A stretch of DNA of 64,000 nucleotides from Lathyrus oleraceus (Eukaryota; Streptophyta; Magnoliopsida; Fabales; Fabaceae). The stretch is taken from positions 184,916,973 through 184,980,972 of the forward strand of contig NC_066582.1 of the NCBI RefSeq assembly GCF_024323335.1, read 5' to 3'. Under the pieces are notes generated by a model. It was not told the DNA's origin and did not search any database. It saw nothing but the letters and a program-made list of their open reading frames with translations. A program made the position numbers and the translations under genes. Position 1 is the first letter of the stretch; the number at the start of each line of letters is the position of its first letter. Shown here piece after piece: positions 52,800 to 64,000 of this stretch.

Positions 52800-55700
52800 T
52801 ATAGCGATAAATTCATGATCATCAAGCTATGGATAAGCAAGATATCAATAAAACCAGAGTCACCATCGTGCTTTTCTTGTTTCCAAGAGAAAAGGGAAAA
52901 GTACGAACAAAAACCCAAAAGTAAGAAGTTTTCAAATCAAAACTAATAAAATGTCAGAGATTTCAGGTAAGGGGGTTGGTTACACAGAGGGAAGGTGTTA
53001 GCACCCAACGTGTCCTAGGTACTCCTAGGGAGCCCTTTTTTATGTGCATATGTATTTTGCACAAAAGTGATGTTTACAAACAAATAGAATGGGGGATGAG
53101 AAAATAATTCATTAATTATATTTTTGTGTTTGACAAGACCTTCGGACTTGTGGCTATGTACCAACATAAAAATGAGGGATCAAAACCTCGTAGTTTGTAT
53201 TACAAATTTCAAAGTGGATGCATTGCTTTTAATCAAAAATTAAGTTTGAAAGGCACAAAGGCCTAGAAAATGGTTTGAATGAGTTAGTTCTTTTTGGCTT
53301 TTTTGAATGTTTAGGTCAAGTATAATTAAGTCTAATTATAAGTTTGATTAAGAAAAGAAGTTTAAAAAAAAGAAATGGCATATGGCCAAAGTTTCTAGTT
53401 TGCAAAGTGGTCAAAGTTTAGAATAAAACTAGTTCAAACAAAGAAGATTTTTCAAAAGGAGGGAGAGATTTGAAATTAAAGAAATGGGGAGGAGATGAAG
53501 CGACTAATCCTATGTACAAAATTAAAAGTTAAGAGTTGAAAAGATCTGACCAATGGGTAGCAATCCAATAGACAAGAGTGTCTTATAGAAACCCCAAATT
53601 CCCTTGGATAATAGAATCAAGCAACAAATAAAGATAGCCCCGTCCAGTCCTTAGCCATTCCATAATCTCTTTCAAATTAGTTCATGTAGCAGATGAATTC
53701 CACCAGTCATAGGTTCAAAATAAGAGCTTCATAATGACCATGTTGCAGATGAACTCAAAGGGATCTTCAATGATGTATCAGATGAAGTTTCAAATTGCAA
53801 GCACTTGGTTACACAAAAGTTGGCATTGGCAAAGTCCTTTAGCATATGGAGGTTGCCTAGATTCTAAGTCCAATTGTCCAAGATCAAGTCAACAGTCCAC
53901 ACACAAGTTTTTTAGGGTTTTTTTGTTCTTATTATGTACATTAATGGTCCAAGACCACACAAACAAACAAAGTATACACAAGCAAGATATATCACACAAT
54001 ATGGTCCAAATGGACAACGGAAAAATGACATTAACATAAACAATTAGAATGGAGTGAATAAATAGCAAATGAATAAAGCTTAAAAATTAAAGTGCATTAA
54101 AATAAAGGACTTAAAATTAAATGTTAGATGTTAATAATTTAGAAGTTAGTATTGTTTTTCTTTTTGTTTTAAGTCATTCTTTGGAGAACACTCAACCCAC
54201 TTATCACAAGCATGGATCCTTGAACCAAGACATCTTCCAAAGGAAGGAAAAAAGGCCATGTTTCCACACAATACCATGAAAGAGGGGAGACTTACAATCT
54301 CACTAACTAGAATGTTATGCCTTTTGTGTCAAAAATTTACGGCTATGTTAAGCAATTGTAATTGGACTTATGTAGAAGTCACAATTATTTGAGGCCGGGC
54401 AATAAAATTTTGGTGTTAATGCATGTTAGAGACATAGTATAATGGATTATGCTCATGAAACATATCACACACAAAAAGAATATGCAAAAGGGATGGCCTA
54501 ATATCATCCATACTTATGTTGATTTTACAATCAACTAGGCTTAGGATTTAGAGACATCATAGATCAAATGAGATGAATGCATAAAGAAAGGGAAGTAGAT
54601 GAAGAGGGAGGGGAATTGATCATAACTCAAATTGGTCAAAGGAAGACTTTTACCAAATTAATATCATTCATTCATTTTAGGAGATGGAATGTACATTCCA
54701 TCAATCCCCTAAATCCATTGATATTAACCTAGCAAAGTCAAACCAACATTGACCGAGGCCCAACAACACAAGTCAAACTTACACAAACCATCACAAGAGG
54801 TCAACACAATTATTTGGCATTTATTCAATTTAAAAATACTAAAATAATGCATTTAAATTAAATATGGTTTGTCAAATTCCTAAAACCTCATCAAAACACC
54901 AAAGAAATGGCCATGAGATTTATCATAGGTCAAACAAGGTCAAAGGACCTTGGAGAAAAAATATAAGAATTTCTAAAGACTTAAAAGTATTTTTAAATAA
55001 TTAAAATATTCACAAAATCAATTAAATCATGAAAAATATTAATAATGATCCCAAAAATAATTTTAAATCAAAATATGAAAGAGGAATTTATTTAAATTTT
55101 TTTGGTGAAACTCTCATATTTTTTGGATCAATATTAAAATTAATATGAATTAATGAAAATCAAATGAATTAAAACAAAAATTAAAAAATCAAAAAACATG
55201 AGTCACTTGATCTCCCTCATTAATTGAGGTGGCAGATCAAGTGGACACAAACGCGCGTTCCATGATTGAACCTAGTCAGCGCGCCACACGCGTGGTAATC
55301 AAAACAAATACCTAAGATTAAAACAAATTGAATGGATCATGTGGCTGAGAGACGTGCCAACACACCGCTGGAGCCAGAACTCCGGTCTTCTTCTCCAGAG
55401 GACCTCACCGGACTGGTCCACCCTCAACCATCACCAAAATAAAAAAGGAGGACATGATCTGAAAGAAAAAATGGCGTAGAGCACGAATCTGACCTCAATT
55501 TCAACTAACTCCAATTATATAAAAAGATATGAGGAGTTAAATTTTGAGGTGTGGCAACTGAGTTGCTTCGATTTGACCTCAAAGCAACTCAATCTTCTTG
55601 CCTAAATTGGTAGGACTTCAGACAACAAAAGATCCAAAAGAATTGATTAGAATTGAGTGAGAATCGAAGAGATGAAGTTTTCTGAAATTTACCTTCAATG

Positions 55701-57455
55701 TTATGCAGAACTTGTTGTTGCTTGCTTCAAACTCAATCTGATCACACTTGAGAAGCTTGTAGGAGAGGTTTGGAAATGGAACAAAGCTTTGGATCCTGGA
55801 GTTCTTGAATCTATAAACAGTGAGATTCAAACTCAATTTTCAAGTTGAAAATTATCAGGTTTTCCTTTGAAATGTGAGGGTTTGAATTGGGGGGAAAAGC
55901 TGGTGCGAAAGGTCTCTTTGAATTAAGCTCCAAGGGCCTGTATTTAAAGCAATTGGGACTGATATTTGCACACTTGAAAAATTGCTAATTTTGGACATTT
56001 CATGCACAAGCTTGCATGGGCGTGTACAGGCCCATGAAGCAATCCAATTTAGGCCACTTGCATCTGTTCTGAAGTTCAAATCATGCTTAGATGTCAAGGC
56101 AAAGTGAAATATGATTTTTGGCATTTGATTTCTTCCAATCATGCAGCTCTGTTAAAGCCATGCGCAAACCTAACAAACTTTGTCCGAGATGTATGAAATT
56201 GGGTTCTTTAGAAAGCTCAGATCAAGGGGAACAAGTTTGATGTTGGACACTTTTTCATTTGGAACTTGGATCATGGTGAATTTGGAGGTGGAAGTTTGGA
56301 AATTTCAACATGTTGAAATTTTTTCTAAGTGTCAAGCCATATATCTCAATATTCCACCTTGCTTAACTTTTTATGTGAGCTTTAAATGAGACAAGTGTCT
56401 TCATCAAAGTTGTAGCTATTTCAAATACCTTAAAACTGGTCACCAATTTCATGTCATTTGGATTTAGAATGATAGAGTTATGCATTTTTGAAGTTTGGAA
56501 AAATCATTTGTCCAATGGTATAGGTCAAAAATGACCTATAATGTATCCTCATATCACATGCTTATAAAAGTTGAATTAGCTCTCACTCCAAACATCAAAG
56601 GTTAAGTAGACATCTTGAATTTGATTGTGAAACTTGGAAATATTTCATTTCATAAAAAATGAGCAAGTTATGTCCTTGGGAAGTTGACTTTCAAATTAGG
56701 GTTTAAACCAAATGACCTATAATGTTTCAACATAGAAAATGATTTTCCAAGAAAAACTAGATCTAGGTCTCAACATGAAAGTTGTTTGGAATGTAATTTA
56801 GAGTAAAGTTTCTCTTGGAATAATTTTCATATGGTGAAAATTGTAGGAGATAGGGTCTAGGGAGACCCAGTTTTGATCAGATGAATTCATCTGGCCAACC
56901 ACCATCAACCAACTTGTTAACCTTCAATTATCTTGACTTTCTAGGATCATGGTAGATCATATATGCATAATATGATTGAAATTTGAAGTGTCCCTTGATA
57001 AAAATTGATTAAATGGTGAGATATCTTATTGGAGAAGTTACTTAAGATACCTTGTCAAACTAGGGTTTCCAAGGCAAATCACCTTCAAACTCTTAAAGAA
57101 TACTTGATCAATATAACATGTAGGAATCATTGGGACTCATATATGATGCTTTGAGACATTGTGGATCAATCCTTGGTTGTGCTTTTATCCATGAGGGTCT
57201 CAAACCCTAGGTGTGAACTTGATAAATTTTGATGATCATGCCCTACCTACAAAAGAGTTAGGCAAATACAAAGACATATTTTTGGTATTTTAGTTAGTAA
57301 AAATACAAGTATGATACAATCACATGGTTCTTGGTGATCTCTCCCAAAACAAACCCAATGAAAGAGGGTAAGGAGGATGCCAAGGTATGATCCCAATGCT
57401 AATGCTTATGATGGAATTGCATGAGGGATCTTAGGGTCAAAATTGGGGTCTTACA
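52800..57455 (-). repeat. Element B 5' LTR
   Basis: 4,656 bp, starting TGTAAGACCCC at 57455 on the - strand and ending CGCTATA at 52800, where the terminal CA has become TA. It is clearly more diverged from the A LTRs than those are from each other. The other LTR is the fragment 685-817. The 5 bp outside it (57456-57460, CCAAT) should be the target duplication; the partner lies beyond the window. Confidence 0.92.
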
Positions 57456-58395
57456 CCAATCAATTGGAACCTTAAAACAATTGATTGACAGATATTTTTG
57501 AACTAGTCAATCGTTTAGGACCTTAAGACAATTTATTGGAAGAATTTTTAAACTAACTAATCGATTAGACCTTAATTTAATCGATTAGAAGAGGCCTAGA
57601 CAATTAACCAATCGATTAAGATAGTTTCTCAATGACAGGTAACGATTCCATATCCAAACTTTCCTTGTTGGGATTGTTAATCGATTAAAAGCGAGTTGTC
57701 TAATAGATTAGAGATTTAGGATATTCGATTAGAACATTAATTTGGCCTATGTATCGTTTCTTTTTTTGATTTTTCCTTCTCCTATATAAAGGAGGGTCGC
57801 CTATTTTTCATTTCACACAAACTCCCAAAGTTATACCTTTTCTTTGGAATTTATCTCTCTATTTTTATTCCTCTCTCTCTAAAAACATGTTTATTCACTT
57901 AACGTCTCCTTGGTGCGTTTGAGTGAACACTATTTGAGAGGAACAAACTGTTTGAGTTAAGTGCCCTTGTTATTACTCTCAAGAATGTGATACTCTTGAA
58001 GAATAAAGTTTGGTTATTTAGAATAACCAGTCTTAAAATATTTGTTTGGTTCTTGAGATTAGCCAAAAAATCTCTATTTTGATTATTATTTTAGCTTGGG
58101 TAAAAGCTTCTTGTATCAAAAGGTTCGTGGGCGTAGCCGGTAAATGCTCAAAGTTTTAGTCAAAATCTCAAGAATACCTCTTTGGGATAGGACTAGGTCA
58201 ACGTTCGGCCAAATCTATACAAATCCCTAGTTCAATATTTCTTACCATATCCTTTTAATTTTTGGTAATTGACTCTCATTATTTAATTTTCCGTTGCAAT
58301 TACTCACATAAACTTACTAATATGATCTTAATCATGAATTTTGAATACCATAATTCACCCCCCTCCCCCTTGTGCTTGAAGTCACTTATCTATCA
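57456..58395 (+). repeat. Element F 5' LTR, truncated
   Basis: 940 bp matching the distal part of the 3' LTR. TATATAAAG at 57783-57791 is a good TATA box. The U3 part contains several ATCGATT/ATTGATT motifs. It ends TATCTATCA two bases before the PBS. Confidence 0.85.
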
Positions 58396-58397
58396 AG

Positions 58398-58410
58398 TGG
58401 CATCAGAGCC
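58398..58410 (+). other. Element F primer binding site
   Basis: TGGCATCAGAGCC is a one-base variant of the copia initiator-Met PBS TGGTATCAGAGCC, just after the LTR. Confidence 0.85.
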
Positions 58411-58449
58411 CAAGTCCGGTTAAGGACTAATCACCTCAAAAGGAAAAAT

Positions 58450-60063
58450 GTATTCAAGCTATTCGCTAAACAAAACTCTCCATCCTTCAATGGAGAAAGG
58501 TACACTTTATGGAAATAGAAAATGAAATTTTTCATAGAAGGGATGGATCATGGTATTTGGAAGGTTGTGAATGAAGGTCAATTTGTTCCTACACACATAG
58601 TTAATGGTGTTGTAGAAAACAAACATGAAAAGAGTTGGACTAAATATGATAAAGAAAATGTGCAATGCAGTTTGAAAGTGAAAGATGTCATCACTACCGC
58701 TCTCGGTCTTAATGAGTTTTTGCGAGTTTCTCACTGTGAAACTGCAAAAGAAATGTGGGACATCCTCCAAATCACCCGTGAAGGTACTACTGAGGTGAGG
58801 AGGGGAATGTTGGACATATTGACCCATGAGTATGAATTATTTAGAATTAAACCTGAAGAGAACATTAATCAGATGCAAACACGATTTACCCATATTGTGA
58901 GTCACATGAGAACTTTAGAAAAAATATTTTCAAATGAAGAATTGGTTATAAAGTTTCTTAGATGCCTAAACCATAGTTGGTAACCTACAGTCACTATGAT
59001 ATGTCAATCTAAGAATTTAGAAACCATGGACACACACTCTCTCTTTGGTAAATTATAGAAACATGAGATGGAGTTGAAAAGACTTGATGTTGATGAAGAA
59101 GATAACAAAAAGTATAGGAAAAGTATTTAACTTAAATCTACTAACATCGAAGATATGGAATCAGAAGATGAAGAATGTCAAAGTGAGATTAATAAATTCG
59201 TGAAGCTCATGTTTAAAAAATTCAAGGAGTTACTAAGGCATAAAAAAAACTTCAAGACTCCAGAAGAAAATAGAAGAAAGGATGGTCTTCGAAAAGAGAA
59301 GAAAAGGGAAGAAAACTCCTGATAAAGAAGAAAAGAGGAGAAAAGAGAAGAAAACTGTTGATAAAGAAGAAAAGAAGAAAACTACAGAGAGAAAAAAAAC
59401 TTCAAGACTCCAGAAGAAAAGAGAAGAAAACTGCTGATAAAGAAGAAGCAAACATCTATCTCGTGGAAAATCATCAAGACGATGAGGTAACCTCTCACTT
59501 TACCTATGAATATGCTCTGATTCAAAACTTTTCCTCATCTCATTAGATTTTAGACGAATCTATCAAGTTTGATCAATGTGACATTTTGAAAAATAAAATT
59601 GATGGTATTCAAAACACACTTGATAAATTCACTAAAAGGACAGACAACTTGAATCTTTGGTTAGGAACCAAATAACGTATTTCAATAAGGATGATCTTGG
59701 TTATGAACCTAAGAACAATAGTAAAAGCTTTAGAAATATTTGCAATGCCCAACCCACATCTAAATGCAAGACCCTAAAACATAATTATAGTAATAAAGAC
59801 GACCATATTGCCATGTTTTGTTTCATCAAAAAGAGTCATGCGAGCAAAGAATGACATCCATACTTTTATAAAGAACATTGTGAACGTAAAAATAGAAATA
59901 TGTTATCTCATCAAAGAACCCAAAACGATATGGGTACCAAAGGAAAAAAAGTCAAATTATGATGCAGATATTAATACCGATTATAACTCTTCATGCGAAG
60001 AAATAAATATGTTCTCTTATTCCTCTCCTAAGAGGGAAGAAATTCATTTGCCTAATAACAACT
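58450..60063 (+). pseudogene. Element F gag (UBN2 type), broken
   Basis: The opening FNGERYTLWK meets a stop at 58516-58518, then the frame is open from 58522 (MKFFIEGMDHGIWKVVNEGQ) through MWDILQITREGTTEVRRGML to a stop at 58981. Later fragments in other frames keep a decayed zinc knuckle (HNYSNKDDHIAMFCF, 59776-59820) and KTIWVPKEKKSNYD. Between them lies a purine-rich repeat tract at 59230-59450 with Lys/Glu codons. Several stops and shifts are present, and it is the only recognisable gene of F. Confidence 0.82.
59230..59450 (+). repeat. Purine-rich degenerate tandem repeat in F gag
   Basis: AAAACTTCAAGACTCCAGAA occurs at about 59247 and 59397, and GATAAAGAAGAAAAG-type units recur three to four times between. 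The tract encodes Lys/Glu-rich sequence on the + strand. It is probably slippage expansion of a charged gag linker. Confidence 0.75.
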
Positions 60064-61127
60064 AGACAAAATCATTAGAAATTTTAGTCATTGTGAGATC
60101 CCTAATCTTACCCTTTAGTTGTTCTAATTAGTTATAAAATTATTGCACAAGTTACTTAATATTGAGTAAGTTGTGGAACAAAGGTAATAAAATTTGTTTA
60201 ATTCCTCTATGTGCATGGTCAATAAAAATCGTAATGTAAAATCCTTTTAAAACATATATTTGAAAGTACCATGACTATGGAATAACACATACATATTACC
60301 TTTGGTGAACTAACCCCTAGTAGGTGGAAGTAGAATTGTTACTTTTGCAAGTATCTCTTAGAGAACATCATTGGAAGATGAAAATAAAGGAAAAGAAAGA
60401 TATCAAAGATAAGAGGAAGCCTAAAGTCTAAAAAGAGAAATTCAAGTTAAAGAAGCCAACCAAATAAATTATATCTTAAGAATGGATGATCATTAAGGAC
60501 CATTCATTCAGAATGTTAATGGGAAATCCCTAAGAGAACTGCATCTTAACACTCCCATAGCAAGATTAAAGTATGAGAAAACTCTTTTGAGAGTACAAGA
60601 AGAAGTGATTGTTAACCCTGATGGATTTAACCAAGATGTTGATTATGTATTTCAACATAATTGATTAAAATAATAATACTTTTCACGAGAGGTTAAGATG
60701 ATTAATTTGTAATGGATTCATCAGTATTTTAATTGAACCAACTCTTGTATCAAATGATTTATAGAGAAGGAAAATCGACGGTGGCTTGTTGTTTCCTTAA
60801 AAGGGGAAGTTTCTCAAATTACCTTGATATTTATGAGGTAGTACACTTAATAGAGATTGAAAAATTAGAAAACTCTTATTGATTCTCTAATAAGTGATTT
60901 ATTAACTACTTAGTCAGTTAAATTTATTTCTACTAACCTATGGTTAAGTTTCAAATTGTTTTGGAGCAAACAGGTGACAGATACAACATGCCTAGATTCC
61001 AATATTAATATAAGGCCTAGGGAGGATAAAATGAAGTTTTCTAAAAGGTTTACTAAGATGAGAGAATCTGAGAAAGAAATAAGTAGACAACAAAATTCCC
61101 TCTCGATATAGAAGGCTTCAAAGACTT
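60064..61127 (+). other. Element F interior, no gene recognised
   Basis: AT-rich, with stops in all frames. A possible trace of copia pol linker (IIKDHSFRMLMGNP near 60487, like the R-HP---IG-P motif before RT) is the only hint. No RT, integrase or RNase H motif is visible. Confidence 0.45.
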
Positions 61128-61130
61128 TTA

Positions 61131-61412
61131 GGCTATGTTTGGATATAGTAAAGCGAGTGGAGTGGAACAGAGTGGAATGGGGAGGAGAGGAGTGGAGTGG
61201 AATAAAGATACCATACCATTGTTTAGGTATTTCACGTTGGAATATAGAAATTTTATCGTTCCACCCAAATCAGAGGGTACAAAGTGATGGAATGGGATGT
61301 AATGCATTCCATCATGCTCCGCTCCATTCCATCCATTTTTAATTAATCCAAACAATGGAATTCAAGTTGATACTATTTCATTTCATCCCATTCTATCAAT
61401 CCAAATAGAGCC
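61131..61412 (+). mobile_element. Tourist-like MITE
   Basis: 282 bp with terminal inverted repeats GGCTATGTTTGGAT and GGCTCTATTTGGAT (12 of 14 match), flanked by TTA at 61128-61130 and 61413-61415. The inner part also folds back (GTGGAATGGGGAGGAG against CTCCGCTCCATTCCAT). A TTA duplication with GGC...TTTGG termini is typical of PIF/Harbinger-derived MITEs. It is non-coding; the short frames on both strands are by-products of the fold-back. Confidence 0.82.
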
Positions 61413-61415
61413 TTA

Positions 61416-61773
61416 AAATATGTTCGAGAAAGAATCAAGGGGAATAAGCTCTCCAAAGCTTACCTATCGACTGATTCCAAGGTTGAATGTTATCTTGCGT
61501 GTGGAGAAATAAGATTTTAGATCATATGTCTTACTATGGATTTCTATTGTCCATCTCTATAAGGTAACTTGTTCCTGTTATATGGGATCTATGTGGTTTA
61601 ATTATTTTACGCATTTTTGATAATGACAAAGGGGGAGAAGTGAGCTCTTAGGGGGATAACACTATACTCTCTACTTAATTGAGGGGTAATTGAATCAATC
61701 CAAAATAATTGTATATGTTTTTGTTACCACCTTCCTTGATTGATACTTTTTCATCATGAAGAAGGGTGGAGGA
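61416..61773 (+). other. Element F 3' interior with purine tracts
   Basis: No ORF. ACAAAGGGGGAGAAG at 61627-61641 and AAGAAGGGTGGAGGA at 61759-61773 are candidate polypurine tracts; the second directly precedes TGTGGATC, which I take as the 3' LTR start. Confidence 0.5.
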
Positions 61774-62030
61774 TGTGGATCTATGTCCTTACAGAAAATA
61801 AAGATCAACATCTAGAGTTTTGATGACGATAACACATGAAAATATGATAATGATAACCAAAGCATATTATAGGATACCTTAAGATCAAATGCTTATACAA
61901 TTAAATAACATCTATAAAAGTCTTGAATCTACTCTACTGAAAGATGTGAAAGCTCGTAGGGTCATGTATGTCAGACAGTCTGAGTGAACAAAGTACTATA
62001 AAAGTAAGGTAATAGATTAAAAGTGCTAGG

Positions 62031-62112
<82 letters not shown>

Positions 62113-63204
62113 TACACACACATACATGAAACCTCTTTTTTAATCTTTCAAATATCTTTAAAATGTTTTCAAAACTGAGCCAAGTGATTAAGATACCTTC
62201 AGCCTTCTTTTTGAAGCATTTTTGAACTACCCAATTGATTAAAACCTTAAAACAATCGATTGGAAGATACTTTTGAGCTAGTCAATCGATTAGTGCCTTA
62301 AGACAATTGATTGGAAAAAATTTTGAACTAACTAATCAGTTGTACCTTAATATAATCTATTAGAAGAAGCCCAAATGACTAACCAATCGATTAGGATAGT
62401 ATCTTAATGACTGGTAACGAATCCATATCCAAACTTTCCATGTTGGGATTGCTAATCGGTTAAAAGTGAATTGTCTAATAGATTAGAGATTTATGCTAAT
62501 CGATAGAACCTTAATTTGGCCCATGTATCCTTTCCTTTTTCGATTTTTCATTCTCCTATTTAAAGGATGGTCCCATATTTTTCATTTCACCCAAACTCCC
62601 AAAGTTTTACCTTTTCTTTGGAATTTATCTCTCTATTCTTCTTCCTCTCTCTATATATATAGAAACATCTTTATTCACTTAATGTCGCCTTGGTGCTTTT
62701 GAGTGAACACTATTTGTAAGGAAGAAATTGTTTAAGTAAAGTTCCCTTGTTATTACTCTCAAGAATGTGATACTCTTGAAGAATAAAGTTTGGTTCTTTA
62801 GATTAACCAATCTTAAAATATTTGTTTGTTTCTTGAGATTAGCCTGAAAAATCTTTATTTGGATTTTTATTTTAGCTTGAGTAAAAGCTTCTTGTTTGAT
62901 TGGGGACATACCATTGTAAAGACTAGCTTGAATAAAAAGGTTTATGGGCATAGCCAGTAAAAGCCTAAAGTTTTAGTCAAATTCTCAAGAAAACTTCTTT
63001 GGGATAGGACCAGGCCAACGCTCGACCAAATCTGTATAAATCTCTAGTTCAATCTTTCTTACGATATCCTTTTAATTTTTGGTAATTTACTTTCATTATT
63101 TAATATTTCACTGTAATTACTGACATAAACTTACTAATACGATCTTAAACGAGAAAAAGTTAAAATTAATCACCCCCTCTTATGTTTGAAGTCACTTATC
63201 CAAC
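61774..63204 (+). repeat. Element F 3' LTR (approximate limits)
   Basis: From about 62226 it aligns with the 5' LTR remnant at 57456-58395. The upstream part (61774-62225) has no partner in view, so the start is inferred from TG after a purine tract. It contains a CT/CA microsatellite, ATCGATT-type motifs and a decayed TATA (CTATTTAAAG at 62554). One 3' LTR segment (GATTGGGGACATACC region, 62898-62935) is absent from the 5' copy. Confidence 0.7.
62035..62105. repeat. (CT)n(CA)n microsatellite
   Basis: Twenty-two CT units at 62035-62078 run straight into about thirteen CA units to 62104, followed by imperfect CACA/CATA repeats to about 62126. Confidence 0.97.
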
Positions 63205-64000
63205 TTAACTTACCGAATGTTTTCTTTGTTTGATCTTGGATTAACTGTAGTGTAGTGGTGTATAACTTTAGAAACGTGCTATGTTTTAATGCAATGGAAT
63301 AAAAAGAATGAGAAAGCTTGAAAAATCTTGGAGCAAGAGTTTGCTCACGAGTTCTAGTTTGCTCTATTTGGTGAAATGAAAAAGGGAAAGGGAAAGGTAT
63401 GAGCGCGAATACTTATATAGAAGCGTTTGAATTCAAATCTCAGTGGTAACTCCGAACATTGAAATCCATTATGTTTTTATATGTGTATTTGCATTGTTTT
63501 GAGTTTGGGAATATGTGTGATGTCTTGAAAGGCATAAGGAATTCAATCTCTGTAACTTACTAATCTCGATGCTAAAGTCCAATTTTTTTAACACTTGCTT
63601 TGGAGTGTTCTAGAGAAAGTTTATTGTGTATTTAGGGCATCCAAATTTTAAAATTCAGTTTCTATAAATTTCTTTTGGGATTTCATTGGGTTGTGTGAGT
63701 AAGTGACGTGGTGTATTAAGCAACCCCATTTTAAAAAAAGATTATTTTATTAAATAGACTAGACTTAGACTATTAAAAATCCTATAAAACTTGATAGGCT
63801 GACCTATATATGTATTTCTATTAGAAAAATAAGTCAAATAATATATATATAAAAGATGATATAGTCTATTTATAAATATGTAAAATAGACTATTTGAAAG
63901 TTTTAACGTGAAATAGATTTTTAAATAAATTTTAACTTCAAACAAAACTTTTAAAAAGGCCCGGCCAAACAATTTTTTTTGTAATAGCCTATAGGTAAAA
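63205..64000. other. Flank right of element F, nothing recognised
   Basis: About 800 bp of AT-rich sequence without a supported ORF, RNA or complete repeat. The part 63735-64000 has palindromic TA-rich words (TATATATA, AGACTTAGACTATT, GCCTATAGG) and may be a fragment of another repeat that continues past the window. Confidence 0.5.

Larger units (their letters stand above)
685..57455 (-). mobile_element. Element B: Ogre-type Ty3/gypsy retrotransposon, split by three insertions
   Basis: Read on the - strand from 57455 down: 5' LTR (57455-52800), PBS, leader, ORF1, gag, protease, intron, RT, RNase H, second RNase H, integrase, 3' UTR with minisatellites, polypurine tract, and the first 133 bp of the 3' LTR. 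It is interrupted by D in gag, A between RT and RNase H, and C in the 3' LTR. Removing A and D leaves about 17.4 kb, and adding the lost 3' LTR gives about 22 kb, an ordinary Ogre size. The right end (CTTACA at 57455) abuts LTR sequence of copia element F, so B inserted there. Most genes carry stops or frameshifts. Confidence 0.9.
57456..63204 (+). mobile_element. Element F: decayed Ty1/copia retrotransposon, 5' LTR cut by element B
   Basis: Direct repeats 57456-58395 and about 62226-63204 frame a region with an iMet-type PBS and a copia gag. The 5' LTR lacks its first part because B inserted into it; that part is outside the window. Pol is not recognisable, so the interior is deleted or fully decayed. 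A MITE sits at 61131-61412. The 3' boundary is approximate because the LTR ends differ (TATCTATCA against TATCCAAC). Confidence 0.78.

Noticed and set aside
59233..59546. Lys/Glu-rich coiled-coil gene
   Set aside because: It is a slippage-expanded purine tract within the broken gag of element F; frames do not persist outside the repeats.
63742..63972. 76-codon frame at the right edge
   Set aside because: AT-rich low-complexity translation (Tyr/Leu/Phe/Ile) with no domain.
1..64000. Host genes, tRNAs, rRNAs or a new non-transposon system
   Set aside because: All substantial coding signal is explained by retrotransposon gag, protease, integrase, RT, RNase H, ORF1 and lineage-specific ORFs; nothing outside them reaches a supportable level.

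Overview
This window is nuclear plant DNA made almost entirely of nested LTR retrotransposons; I found no host gene, tRNA or rRNA. The dominant family has LTRs of about 4.6 kb, an extra ORF upstream of gag, an intron between protease and reverse transcriptase, a second RNase H, and minisatellites between integrase and the 3' LTR. That combination is the Ogre group of Ty3/gypsy (Tat lineage), which is most abundant in the legume tribe Fabeae (pea, vetch, lentil, grass pea). A Fabeae genome is therefore the best guess, by inference.

Seven elements are stacked. (F) A decayed Ty1/copia element on the + strand, 57456 to about 63204, holds a 282-bp Tourist-like MITE at 61131-61412. (B) An Ogre on the - strand, 685-57455, sits in the 5' LTR of F. 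Three later insertions split B: (C) the end of a + strand Ogre LTR at 1-684, in the 3' LTR of B; (A) a full-length + strand Ogre at 6106-36653, in the RT/RNase H gene of B, with target duplication ATACT; (D) an Athila-like element on the - strand at 40335-49111, in the gag of B, with near-duplication TCCCA/TCCCT. (E) A Sirevirus-like Ty1/copia element on the - strand at 14796-23883 then entered the gag of A, with target duplication TTAAT.

Both Ogres are dead. Their ORF1, gag, protease and pol carry stops and frameshifts, and in A the RT catalytic YVDD reads YVGD. Both keep the intron in a phase that joins the two halves of gag-pol. Just after the pol stop both carry a pair of stem-loops capped by CCC-GAAA-GGG. 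Both ORF1 and gag start immediately after splice-acceptor-like tracts.

Two elements hold intact reading frames. D keeps an 801-codon gag-protease ORF and a 428-codon Athila-type ORF but has no RT, RNase H or integrase, and it carries arrays of TGACACGG...CCGTGTCA palindromes in both LTRs and between its ORFs. E has a ruined gag-pol but an uninterrupted 601-codon third ORF with an NLS-like KKRKV and an acidic serine-rich tail.

The insertion order read from the nesting is F, then B, then A, C and D, with E after A. By-eye LTR comparisons make D the least diverged (about 97-98 %), A about 95 % and E about 93 %. All coordinates and comparisons were made by reading; no alignment or database search was run.
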